Assembly (NCBI RefSeq): GCF_018612875.1
Contig: NZ_JAGGRI010000012.1
Coordinates: 31,229-95,228 of the forward strand
DNA from: Lysobacter sp. ISL-50
GTDB lineage: Bacteria; Pseudomonadota; Gammaproteobacteria; Xanthomonadales; Xanthomonadaceae
Direction of reading: 5' to 3'
DNA: 64,000 nt
Part shown: piece by piece, positions 20,554-28,589 of the stretch
Layout: every line of letters begins with the position of its first letter
Numbering within the stretch: the first letter of the stretch is position 1
Program-made: the position numbers and the translations under genes
The notes under the pieces: model-generated
The model's database searches: none
What the model was told of the DNA's origin: nothing
Seen by the model: the letters and a program-made list of their open reading frames with translations, nothing else

Positions 20554-21414
20554 TCAGTGCAGCAACGATTCCAACTGCATCGCCGCGCGGCGCAACTCCG
20601 GCAATACCTCGCTTTCCAGCGCGCGCAAGGTGACCCGCGCCGTCGCGGTGCCGACGTTGATCGCCGCGACGATTTCGCCCTTGGGCGCGCGCACCGGCAC
20701 CGATATCGAGCGCAGTCCCAGTTCCAGTTCCTGATCGACGATGCAGTAGCCGCTGCGCCTGGCCTTGGTCAGCAGTTCGCGCAAACGATCGCGTTCGACC
20801 ACGGTGCGGTCGGTGCGCGGGCGCATCGCCACGCTCGCCAGGTAGGCATCGAGCCGCTCCGCCGGCAGGTGCGCCAGCAGGATGCGGCCCAGCGAGGAGC
20901 AATAGGCCGGAATGCGGCTGCCGGGGCGCAGGCCGATCGACATGATGCGCACCGTTTCGGCGCGCGCCACATACAGTGCTTCGTCTTCGTCCAGCACGCC
21001 CAGCGAACACGACTCGTGGATGCGGTCGCGCAATCCGTCGAGTACCGGTTGCGCCATCTGCGCCAGGGTCGCCGACGACAGGTAGGCATTGCCGATGCCC
21101 AGCACCCGCGGCAGCAACGAGTAACCGCCATCGTGCTCGGCGACATAGCCCAGGCGCAGCATCGTGTACAGCGCGCGCCGCACCGCCGCGCGCGGAATCC
21201 CGACCTCCAGGCTGATCTGCGAAACCGTCAGCACCCGGCTATGCCCGGTGAACGCGCGCAGCACCGCCAGCCCGCGCGCGAAGGACGTCATGAAGTCCGG
21301 ATCGCCTTCGCAGACTTCGATGGTTTCCATGATGTGACGAACCGCGCCGGAACGTTGCGGCGGCGCGGGCGCAGCGGCTGCGCGGGACACGGATTTAGGC
21401 GAGGGTTTTTTCAT
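20554..21414 (-). CDS. pcaR: IclR-family transcriptional regulator, PcaR/PcaU type
   Basis: 286 aa. An N-terminal winged helix (about residues 40-100; FMTSFARGLAVLRAFTG, LTVSQISLEVGIPRAAVRRAL) is followed by the IclR effector-binding domain (about 115-280; YCSSLGRILLAHLP, SGYCIVDQELELGLRSISVPV). The wording FARGLAVLRAF and DQELELGLRSIAVP is characteristic of the PcaR/PcaU/PobR subgroup that senses beta-ketoadipate, protocatechuate or 4-hydroxybenzoate. Transcribed divergently from pcaI with a putative operator between them. The first ~35 residues are an Ala/Pro extension; the ribosome site before the ATG at 21414 is weak, so the true start could be downstream. It is the only regulator gene in the catabolic cluster. 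Confidence 0.92.
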   Translation of the reverse strand: MKKPSPKSVSRAAAAPAPPQRSGAVRHIMETIEVCEGDPDFMTSFARGLAVLRAFTGHSRVLTVSQISLEVGIPRAAVRRALYTMLRLGYVAEHDGGYSLLPRVLGIGNAYLSSATLAQMAQPVLDGLRDRIHESCSLGVLDEDEALYVARAETVRIMSIGLRPGSRIPAYCSSLGRILLAHLPAERLDAYLASVAMRPRTDRTVVERDRLRELLTKARRSGYCIVDQELELGLRSISVPVRAPKGEIVAAINVGTATARVTLRALESEVLPELRRAAMQLESLLH

Positions 21415-21493
21415 ATGTTTTTTCTACTGATTTTTAGTGGTGCTTATGGCACCAGTTGAATGCAGTAAATGTGTCGGCGCTCGATCGACTGTC

Positions 21494-21528
21494 CGGTAAT
21501 CGCACAAAAAATCGATATTCGAACTTGA
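21494..21528. promoter_or_regulatory. Putative PcaR-type operator, copy 2 (pcaR/pcaI intergenic)
   Basis: Same 35-base element as at 19255-19289 (28/35 identical). On the complementary strand it reads GTTCGAATATCG then TTGTGCGATTACC. It sits 80 bases from the regulator start and 187 bases from the pcaI start, where it could control both. Confidence 0.62.
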
Positions 21529-21714
21529 ATGCTGCGCCGCGATCACCCTAGCGTCTGTCGCGACGGAGCGCCACTGCCACTTTGCGCAGCGACCGATTCG
21601 TCGAATGCGATGCCGGGCGCGCAGCGCTCCCGGCGCGCGACGAACCGACGCGGCGCATGCGCGAAGGTTCGCACCACTCCCACGATTTCCAGATCCGATC
21701 CAGGGACGCGACAC

Positions 21715-22575
21715 ATGGCCGACATCATCGAACTGCGCGAAGCCATCGCCACGCATGTGAGCGACGGCGATTTCGTCGCGCTGGAGGGATTCACCCACCT
21801 GATTCCTTTCGCCGCCGGCCACGAACTGATCCGCCAGCGGCGACGCCGCTTGACGTTGGCGCGGATGACGCCGGACCTGATCTACGATCAACTCATCGGC
21901 GCCGGTTGCGCGGACGCGCTGATCTATTCGTGGGGCGGCAATCCCGGCGTCGGCTCGCTGCATCGTCTGCGCGATGCGATCGAACACGGTTGGCCCAGGC
22001 CGCTGAGCGCGCGTGAGCACAGTCACGCCGATCTGGCCAACGCCTACGTCGCCGGCGCGGCCGGCTTGCCGTTCGCGGTGTTGCGCGCCTACGCCGGCTC
22101 GGACTTGCCCAAGGTCAATCCGCAGATCCGCTTCATCGAGTGTCCGTTCACCGCCGAACGTCTGGCCGCGGTGCCGGCGCTGCGGCCGGACGTGACCGTG
22201 ATCCATGCGCAAAAAGCCGACAGGAAAGGCAACGTGCTGCTGTGGGGGATACTCGGCGTGCAGAAGGAGGCCGCGCTCGCGGCGCGCCGGGTGATCGTCA
22301 CGGTCGAGGAAATCGTCGACGACCTCGATGCCTGGCCGAACGCCTGCATCCTGCCCGGCTGGACCATCGACGCGGTATGCGCGGTTTCCGGCGGCGCGTT
22401 TCCTTCCTACGCGCACGGCTACTACGCCCGCGACAGCCGCTTCTACACGGCCTGGGACGCGATCGCCCGCGATCGCGAAACCTTCTCGGACTGGATCGAG
22501 CGGTATGTGCTCGCCACCGACGATTTCGCCGGATTCCGCCGCAAGTTCGACGAGACCCACGGGGTCGCGGCATGA
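21715..22575 (+). CDS. pcaI: 3-oxoadipate CoA-transferase, subunit A (CatI type)
   Basis: With the next gene, transfers CoA from succinyl-CoA to beta-ketoadipate, the penultimate step of the pathway. 286 aa from the ATG at 21715 (aggga about 9 bases upstream); upstream in-frame codons are non-coding in character. It has the CoA-transferase family I segments SDGDFVALEGFTHLIPFAAG and YSWGGNPGVGSLHRL. The subunit sizes (286 + 264) and the sequence are closer to the glutaconate-CoA-transferase-like CatI/CatJ enzymes than to the shorter SCOT-like PcaI/PcaJ of Pseudomonas putida (family knowledge). Overlaps pcaJ by four bases (ATGA). Confidence 0.92.
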   Translation: MADIIELREAIATHVSDGDFVALEGFTHLIPFAAGHELIRQRRRRLTLARMTPDLIYDQLIGAGCADALIYSWGGNPGVGSLHRLRDAIEHGWPRPLSAREHSHADLANAYVAGAAGLPFAVLRAYAGSDLPKVNPQIRFIECPFTAERLAAVPALRPDVTVIHAQKADRKGNVLLWGILGVQKEAALAARRVIVTVEEIVDDLDAWPNACILPGWTIDAVCAVSGGAFPSYAHGYYARDSRFYTAWDAIARDRETFSDWIERYVLATDDFAGFRRKFDETHGVAA

Positions 22576-23366
22576 GCGGGAGCGACTTCAGCACCGAGGA
22601 AATCATGACCGTCGCCGCGGCGCGGCGCCTGCCCGATCGCGCGGTGTGCTTCGTCGGCATCGGCCTGCCGTCCGCCGCCGCCAATCTGGCGCGGCTGACC
22701 CATGCGCCGAACGCGGTGCTGATCTACGAATCCGGCCCGATCGGCACGCGTCCGCGCGTGCTGCCCTTGTCGATCGGCGACGGCGAACTGGCCGAAACCG
22801 CCGACATGGTGGTCGCTACGCCGGAGATATTCCGTTACTGGCTGCAGGGCGGCCGCGTCGATGTCGGCTTTCTCGGCACGGCCCAGATCGATCGCTTCGC
22901 CAATCTCAACACCACCGTGATCGGCGATTACGTCGCGCCGAAGGTGCGCCTGCCCGGCGCAGGCGGCGCGCCGGAGATCGCCGCCTGCGCGCGCGAGGTG
23001 CTGGTGATCGTCAAGCAGTCGGCGCGCAGCTTCGTCGAGAAGCTGGATTTCGTGACCTCGGTGGGTCACGGCGAAGGCGGCGATCATCGCCAACGCCTTC
23101 GCCTGCCGGGACGGGGGCCGACCGCGGTGATCACCGACCTGTGCGTGATGGAGCCCGATGCGCACAGCCGCGAACTGACCGTGGTCAGCCTGCATCCGGG
23201 GGTGAGCCGCGAGCAGGTCGAGTGCGCGACCGGCTGGCCGCCGCGCTTCGCCGCGGACCTGGGCATCACTCCCGCGCCCAGTTCGCGCGAGCTGGACACC
23301 CTGCGCGCCTTGCAGGCGCGCAGCGCCGCGGCGCACGGCGCGCAGCCACAAGCGGGTGCGGCATGA
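22572..23366 (+). CDS. pcaJ: 3-oxoadipate CoA-transferase, subunit B (CatJ type)
   Basis: Catalytic subunit. 264 aa, starting inside the pcaI stop. The segment VLIYESGPIGTRP holds the Glu expected to form the glutamyl-CoA thioester. Other conserved parts are FVGIGLPSAAANLARLTHAP near the N-terminus and GPTAVITDLCVMEPD toward the end. The last ~20 residues are an Ala/Gln-rich extension. Stop overlaps the pcaF start (ATGA). Confidence 0.92.
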   Translation: MSGSDFSTEEIMTVAAARRLPDRAVCFVGIGLPSAAANLARLTHAPNAVLIYESGPIGTRPRVLPLSIGDGELAETADMVVATPEIFRYWLQGGRVDVGFLGTAQIDRFANLNTTVIGDYVAPKVRLPGAGGAPEIAACAREVLVIVKQSARSFVEKLDFVTSVGHGEGGDHRQRLRLPGRGPTAVITDLCVMEPDAHSRELTVVSLHPGVSREQVECATGWPPRFAADLGITPAPSSRELDTLRALQARSAAAHGAQPQAGAA

Positions 23367-24571
23367 ACGCGGCCTTTGTCTGCGACGGCATCCGCACCCC
23401 CATCGGCCGCTACGGCGGTGCGCTGTCGGGCATCCGCGCCGACGATCTGGGCGCGCTGCCGTTGCGCGAACTGATCCGCCGCCATCCGCAACTGGATTGG
23501 CGGACGCTGGACGAAATCTGGTTGGGTTGCGCCAATCAGGCGGGCGAGGACAACCGCAATGTCGCCCGCATGAGCGCCTTGCTGGCGGGGCTGCCGGCGC
23601 AGGTGCCGGCGACCACGCTCAACCGCCTGTGCGGCTCGGGCCTGGACGCGGTCGGCAGCGCGGCGCGCGCGATCGTCGCCGGCGAGGTCGATCTGGCGAT
23701 CGCCGGCGGAGTCGAATCGATGTCGCGCGCGCCCTATGTGATGGCCAAGTCGGCCGGCGCCTTCGCGCGCGATCAACGCATCGAGGACACCACGATGGGC
23801 TGGCGATTCGTCAACCCGCGGCTGCAGGCCAGTCACGGCGTGGAGACGATGCCGGAAACGGCCGAGAACGTGGCCGAAGCCTTCGCGATCTCGCGCGCCG
23901 ACCAGGATGGCTTCGCCTGGCGCAGCCAGCAGCGCTTCGCGCAGGCGCGCGGCCGCGGCTATTTCGACGGCGAAATCGTCGCCGTCGAATCGCGCGGGCG
24001 CAAGGGCGAGCGCTGCCTGCTCGAACACGACGAGCATCCGCGCGCGGACACCACGCTGGAGGGGCTGGCCGCATTGAAGGCGCCGTTCCGCGACGGCGGC
24101 AGCGTCACCGCCGGCAATGCCTCGGGCATCAACGACGGCGCCGCGGCGCTGCTGCTGGCGTCGGAAGCGGCGGTGGCGCGGCACGGATTGACGCCGCGCG
24201 CGCGGGTGCTGGGCATGGCCACCGTCGGGGTCGAGCCGCGACTGATGGGCATGGGACCGGTGCCGGCGGTGCGCAAGCTGCTGGCGCGGCTGCATCTGCA
24301 TATCGAAGACATCGACGCGATCGAACTCAACGAAGCCTTCGCCGCGCAGGCGCTGGCCTGTCTGCGCCAGCTCGGCATCGCCGACGACGCGGCGCACGTC
24401 AACGCCAACGGCGGCGCGATCGCGCTGGGCCATCCCCTGGGCATGAGCGGTGCGCGGCTCGTGTTGACCGCGATGCGCCAACTCGAACTCGGCGGCGGAC
24501 GCTACGCGCTGGCGAGCATGTGCGTCGGCGTGGGCCAGGGCGTGGCCTTGGCGCTGGAGCGAGTGCGATGA
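23363..24571 (+). CDS. pcaF: 3-oxoadipyl-CoA thiolase
   Basis: Cleaves beta-ketoadipyl-CoA with CoA to succinyl-CoA and acetyl-CoA, the last pathway step. 402 aa, standard thiolase length. The active-site Cys is in TTLNRLCGSGLDAVGSAARA (about residue 91); the two C-terminal signatures are NVNGGAIALGHPLG-like (here NANGGAIALGHPLGMSGAR, catalytic His) and SMCVGVGQGVA (catalytic Cys). The N-terminus AFVCDGIRTPIGRYGGAL is typical of PcaF/PaaJ. Overlaps pcaJ by four bases. Confidence 0.95.
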   Translation: MNAAFVCDGIRTPIGRYGGALSGIRADDLGALPLRELIRRHPQLDWRTLDEIWLGCANQAGEDNRNVARMSALLAGLPAQVPATTLNRLCGSGLDAVGSAARAIVAGEVDLAIAGGVESMSRAPYVMAKSAGAFARDQRIEDTTMGWRFVNPRLQASHGVETMPETAENVAEAFAISRADQDGFAWRSQQRFAQARGRGYFDGEIVAVESRGRKGERCLLEHDEHPRADTTLEGLAALKAPFRDGGSVTAGNASGINDGAAALLLASEAAVARHGLTPRARVLGMATVGVEPRLMGMGPVPAVRKLLARLHLHIEDIDAIELNEAFAAQALACLRQLGIADDAAHVNANGGAIALGHPLGMSGARLVLTAMRQLELGGGRYALASMCVGVGQGVALALERVR

Positions 24572-24681
24572 GCGCCGCTGCCCGCCGAATCCGCGCGAGC
24601 ACGATGCCGGCGTCCCGGCACCGCCGTTTCTACCCCGAGCTTCGCCCGCGGCGCGGCTCATCCGCGATGGACATGCCATGA
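24568..24681 (+). CDS. Possible 37-aa bridging ORF between pcaF and pcaH
   Basis: An open frame starting with the ATG inside the pcaF stop (ATGA at 24568) and ending with the TGA inside the pcaH start (ATGA at 24678). The peptide is basic and Ala/Arg-rich (MSAAARRIRASTMPASRHRR at the start). No family is recognised. The two exact overlaps would keep ribosomes moving from pcaF to pcaH across a 106-base gap, so it may serve as a translational coupler rather than a functional protein. It may also be chance in GC-rich DNA. Confidence 0.3.
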   Translation: MSAAARRIRASTMPASRHRRFYPELRPRRGSSAMDMP

Positions 24682-25382
24682 AACCGATCGTCGGATTCCG
24701 TCGGCCGTACTGGAACACCCAGCCGGACTTCATCCATGAGCCTTATCGTTCCAGCGTGCTGCGCGGACCGACCCGCGCGCCGATCGCGATCGCCGCGACC
24801 TTGTCGGAAGTCACCGGGCCGGATTTCGCGCGCCTGGTCCTGGGCGAGCACGAACACGATTTGACCTGCGGCCACGCCGGCGAACCGCAGGGCGAACGCA
24901 TCGTCGTCTCCGGGCGGGTACTGGACGAGAACGGCCGGCCGCTGCGGCGCAGCCTGATCGAGATGTGGCAGGCCAATGCCGCCGGCCGCTATCTGCACGA
25001 GCGCGATCAACACCAGGCGCCGCTGGACCCGAATTTCAGCGGCGAAGGACGCGCGCTGACCGACGAGGACGGCCGCTATCGCTTCGTGACGATCAAGCCC
25101 GGCGCGTATCCGTGGCGCAATCACTACAACGCGTGGCGACCGGCCCATCTGCATTTTTCCCTGTTCGGCGCCGGCTTCGGCAGCCGCCTGATCACCCAGA
25201 TGTACTTCCCCGGCGATCCGCTGCTGGCGTTCGACCCGATCTTCAACTGCGTCGGCGACGAGCAGGCGCGGGCGCGGATGGTCGCGCAGTTCGACTGGGA
25301 GAACTGCATCAACGAGTTCGCCCTGGCCTACCGCTTCGACATCGTCGTGCGCGGCCGTTGCCAAACGCCGTGGGAAGCATGA
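24678..25382 (+). CDS. pcaH: Protocatechuate 3,4-dioxygenase, beta subunit
   Basis: Iron-binding subunit that cleaves protocatechuate between the hydroxyls to 3-carboxy-cis,cis-muconate. 234 aa. The non-haem Fe(III) ligands of intradiol dioxygenases are visible: Tyr in NAAGRYLHERDQ (about residue 104), Tyr in the YPWRNHYNAWRPAHLHF segment, and two His in PAHLHF. LIEMWQANAAG is the family signature. The N-terminal half (FRRPYWNTQPDFIHEPYRSS) matches PcaH more than catechol dioxygenases. Separated by 10 bases from pcaG. Confidence 0.95.
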   Translation: MKPIVGFRRPYWNTQPDFIHEPYRSSVLRGPTRAPIAIAATLSEVTGPDFARLVLGEHEHDLTCGHAGEPQGERIVVSGRVLDENGRPLRRSLIEMWQANAAGRYLHERDQHQAPLDPNFSGEGRALTDEDGRYRFVTIKPGAYPWRNHYNAWRPAHLHFSLFGAGFGSRLITQMYFPGDPLLAFDPIFNCVGDEQARARMVAQFDWENCINEFALAYRFDIVVRGRCQTPWEA

Positions 25383-25392
25383 GGACGCAGGC

Positions 25393-25956
25393 ATGAGTTT
25401 CCGGCAAACCGCATCGCAGACGGTCGGTCCGTATTTCATCATCGGCCTGGGCGCCGGCGTGCGCACGGACCTGAGCGAGGGCGCGCAAGGCCAGCGCGTG
25501 GTGGTGCACGGCCGGGTGTTCGACGGCGAGGGCGCGCCGGTCGGCGATGCCCTGATCGAAACCTGGCAGGCCTGCGCGCGCGGCCACTATGCGCATCTGG
25601 ACGATCCCGGCGCGTCCGCGGCCGGCGCCGGTTTCGAGGGCTTCGCGCGAGTGCCGACCGACGCCGAAGGCGGCTTCCGTCTGATCACGATCAAGCCCGG
25701 CCGCGTGGCCGGCGCCGACGGCCGGCCGCAGGCGCCGCATTTGCTGGTCAACGTGCTGATGCGCGGTTTGCTCAAGCAGGCGGTCACGCGCCTGTACTTC
25801 GGCGACGAAGCGCAGGCCAACGCGGAAGACGAAGTGCTTGCGCGGGTGCCGGCCGAGCGCCGCGCCACCTTGATCAGCCGGATTCAGGCCGACGGCAGTC
25901 ACCGCTGGGACATCCACATGCAGGGAGAACGCGAGACCGCGTTCTTCTCGTTCTGA
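25393..25956 (+). CDS. pcaG: Protocatechuate 3,4-dioxygenase, alpha subunit
   Basis: Partner of PcaH in the (alpha-beta)n-Fe enzyme. 187 aa. It keeps the intradiol dioxygenase fold (TVGPYFIIGL, LIETWQACARGHY, FRLITIKPGRV, PHLLVNVLMRGLLKQAVTRL) but lacks the paired iron-ligand His of the beta subunit, as expected. The Asp/His-rich end (ADGSHRWDIHMQGERETAFF) is typical. Followed after 21 bases by pcaB. Confidence 0.94.
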   Translation: MSFRQTASQTVGPYFIIGLGAGVRTDLSEGAQGQRVVVHGRVFDGEGAPVGDALIETWQACARGHYAHLDDPGASAAGAGFEGFARVPTDAEGGFRLITIKPGRVAGADGRPQAPHLLVNVLMRGLLKQAVTRLYFGDEAQANAEDEVLARVPAERRATLISRIQADGSHRWDIHMQGERETAFFSF

Positions 25957-25977
25957 TCGCGCGCCCGGGAGCCCGCA

Positions 25978-27327
25978 ATGACCGCTCGACCGATCCCCTT
26001 GTTCGACCCGCTGTTCGGCGAGGCCGCCATGGGCGCGCTGTTCGACGACCGCGCGCGCGTGCAGGCCATGCTCGACTTCGAAGCGGCCCTGGCGCGGGCG
26101 CAGGCGCATGCCGGCTTGTTCGCGCCGGCCATCGCCGAGCGGATCGGTTCGGTTTGCGACGTCGCGAGGTTCGACCTCGATGCGCTCGCGGTCGCCGCCG
26201 CGGCCGACGGCAATCCGGCGATCGGTCTGGTCAAGGCGCTGACCGCGCAGGTGGCGCTCATCGACGCGCGGGCCGCGGCCGAGGTCCACCGCGGCGCGAC
26301 CAGCCAGGATGCGATCGACACCGGCACGGTATTGCAAGCGCGCGCCGGCCTGGATTTGATCGAGGCGCGGATCGAGGACTTGATCGCGGTCCTGGCGGCG
26401 CTGGCGCGCGAGCATCGGCGCAGCGTCATGCCCGGCCGGACCTGGCTGCAACAGGCGGTGCCGATCAGTTTCGGATTGAAGGCCGCGTGCTGGCTGGACG
26501 CGGTGGTCTATGCGCGCCGCGCGCTGCGCGAGTTGCGCCCGCGCGTGCTGGCGCTGCAGTTCGGCGGCGCGGCCGGCTCGTTGTCGGCCTTGGGCGCGGA
26601 CGGCGTGCGCGTGGGCGAACGGTTGGCCCTGGAGCTTGAGCTGAACGTTCCGGCGGCGCCGTGGCACGGCCAGCGCGGCCGCATCGTCGAGCTCGGTGCC
26701 TGGTTGGCGATGTTGATCGGCGGTCTGGGCAAGATCGCGCGCGACATCGCCTTGTTGATGCAGAACGAAATCGCGGAAGTGTCCGAACCGGCCGCGCCGG
26801 GCCGCGGCGGTTCTTCGGCGATGCCGAACAAGCGCAATCCGGTCGCCTGCGCGGTCGCCATCGCGGCGGCGACGCGCGCGCCGGGCCTGGTTTCGACCTT
26901 GTTCGCGGCGATGCCGCAGGAGCACGAGCGCGGCCTGGGCGGTTGGCCGGCCGAATGGGAGACCTTGCCCGAGTTGTTCCGGCTCGCCGGCGGGAGCCTG
27001 ACGCAATTGCAATCGGCGCTGGCCGGGTTGCGCGTGGACACCGCGGCGATGCGCGCGCATTGCCTCGACGGCCTGGGCCTGATCCAGGCCGAGGCGGTGG
27101 CGGTGGCGCTGGCCGCGCGCTTCGGTCGCGAAGGCGCGCAGGCGCGCGTGCGCGCGGCCTGCGATGCCGCGTCGCGGCAATCGCGCCATCTGCGCGAGGT
27201 ATTGGCCGACGACCGCGAAATCGTCGATGGCCTCGGCCGCGTCGCGCTGGATGCGCTGTTCGAACCGGAATGCGCGCTCGGCGCCAACGACGCGCTGATC
27301 GACCGCGTACTCGCGCAATTGGATTGA
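25978..27327 (+). CDS. pcaB: 3-carboxy-cis,cis-muconate cycloisomerase
   Basis: Lactonises carboxymuconate to gamma-carboxymuconolactone. 449 aa, fumarase/aspartase superfamily. The superfamily signature GGSSAMPNKRNPVACAVA is present at about residues 279-296, carrying the catalytic Ser on the flexible loop; TSQDAIDTG near residue 105 forms the substrate site. The N-terminus LFDPLFGEAAMGALFDDRAR is characteristic of PcaB. Starts 21 bases after pcaG. Confidence 0.94.
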   Translation: MTARPIPLFDPLFGEAAMGALFDDRARVQAMLDFEAALARAQAHAGLFAPAIAERIGSVCDVARFDLDALAVAAAADGNPAIGLVKALTAQVALIDARAAAEVHRGATSQDAIDTGTVLQARAGLDLIEARIEDLIAVLAALAREHRRSVMPGRTWLQQAVPISFGLKAACWLDAVVYARRALRELRPRVLALQFGGAAGSLSALGADGVRVGERLALELELNVPAAPWHGQRGRIVELGAWLAMLIGGLGKIARDIALLMQNEIAEVSEPAAPGRGGSSAMPNKRNPVACAVAIAAATRAPGLVSTLFAAMPQEHERGLGGWPAEWETLPELFRLAGGSLTQLQSALAGLRVDTAAMRAHCLDGLGLIQAEAVAVALAARFGREGAQARVRAACDAASRQSRHLREVLADDREIVDGLGRVALDALFEPECALGANDALIDRVLAQLD

Positions 27328-27336
27328 GGACCGATC

Positions 27337-28527
27337 ATGCCCTTCATCCACGCCAACGGCATCGACCAGCACTACCGTATCGACGGCCCGCAAGGCGCAC
27401 CGTGGCTGGTGCTGTCCAATTCCCTGGGCACCGACCTGAGCATGTGGGACCCGGTGATGCCGCTGCTCGCATCGCGCCTGCGCGTGCTGCGTTACGACAC
27501 GCGCGGACACGGCGCCAGCGGGCGCGCCGGCGAAGCGGTTCCCGATCTGGCCACGTTCGGCGGCGACCTGCTCGGATTGCTGCAGGCATTGGAGCTGCAG
27601 CGCGTGCATTTGTGCGGCCTGTCGATGGGCGGCTTGATCGCGCAGTGGTTGGCGATCCGGGCGCCGGAGCGGATCGATCGCCTGATTCTCGCCAATACCG
27701 CCCTGCGGATCGGCGAGGCGACGGCTTGGCGCGAACGCGCCCGGCGGGTCGAGGCGGAAGGATTGGCGTGGCTGGCGGACAGCGCGCCTTCGCGCTGGTT
27801 CTCGCCGGCGTTCGCCCTGCGCGCGCCCGATACGGTCGCCGCGGCCCAGGCATCGCTGGCGCGCTGCGATCCGCGCGGTTACGCCGACGCCTGCCTCGCC
27901 ATCGCCGGTGCCGACCTGCTCGATCGCCTCGGCGATATTCACGCGCCGACCCTGTGCCTGGCCGGGCGCCACGATCCGGTCACGACCCTCGCCGACGCCG
28001 ACGCGATGGCCGCGGCGATTTCCGGCGCGGCGCGAGAGGATCTGCCTGCCTCCCACCTGTCGCCGATCGAAGCGCCGCAGGATTTCGCCGCCGCCGTGAT
28101 CGCCTTCCTGTCGCCGCACGCCGACGCGCCTGAGCACAACGACGAGCGTTACGCTCGCGGCCTGCGCGTGCGCCGCGCGGTGCTCGGCGACGCCCATGTC
28201 GACCGCAGCCTGGCCGCGCTCAATCCGCATAACCGCGAGTTCCAGGATCTGATCACGCGTTACGCCTGGGGCGAGATATGGACCCGTCCGGGACTGCCGC
28301 GTCACAGCCGTTCGCTGATCACCATCGCGATGTTGATCGCGCTCAACCGCGAAGGCGAATTGCGCCTGCACTTGCAGGCCGCGCGCAACAACGCGGTGGA
28401 CCGCGAGCAGATCCGCGAAGTGCTGCTGCAGGCCGCGATCTACTGCGGCGTGCCGGCGGCGAACGCGGCGTTTCATCTGGCCGAACAGGTCTTCGCCGAA
28501 CAGGACGCGCACCCGCCCGACCCATGA
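27337..28527 (+). CDS. pcaL: Fused 3-oxoadipate enol-lactonase / 4-carboxymuconolactone decarboxylase
   Basis: One 396-aa protein for two consecutive steps. Residues 1 to about 262 are an alpha/beta hydrolase (PcaD-like) with oxyanion/N-terminal SNSLGTDLSMWDPVMP, nucleophile elbow GLSMGG, Asp in AGRHDPVT and a C-terminal catalytic His region (SHLSPIEAP). From about residue 270 to the end is a carboxymuconolactone decarboxylase domain (RRAVLGDAHVDRS, TRPGLPRHSRSLITIAML, EVLLQAAIYCGVPAANAAF). The fused form is called PcaL, best known from actinobacteria. Lies 9 bases after pcaB. Confidence 0.95.
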   Translation: MPFIHANGIDQHYRIDGPQGAPWLVLSNSLGTDLSMWDPVMPLLASRLRVLRYDTRGHGASGRAGEAVPDLATFGGDLLGLLQALELQRVHLCGLSMGGLIAQWLAIRAPERIDRLILANTALRIGEATAWRERARRVEAEGLAWLADSAPSRWFSPAFALRAPDTVAAAQASLARCDPRGYADACLAIAGADLLDRLGDIHAPTLCLAGRHDPVTTLADADAMAAAISGAAREDLPASHLSPIEAPQDFAAAVIAFLSPHADAPEHNDERYARGLRVRRAVLGDAHVDRSLAALNPHNREFQDLITRYAWGEIWTRPGLPRHSRSLITIAMLIALNREGELRLHLQAARNNAVDREQIREVLLQAAIYCGVPAANAAFHLAEQVFAEQDAHPPDP

Positions 28528-28589
28528 CACCGATTCTTGCGCCGCACTGTCCACGGCCGTCGGGGCCGCATCCACAAGGAAACCGTTTC

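Noticed and set aside
25309..28575. 1088-codon antisense frame across pcaG, pcaB and pcaL
   Set aside because: Covers three recognised genes on the other strand, with His/Arg/Gln-rich low-complexity sequence.
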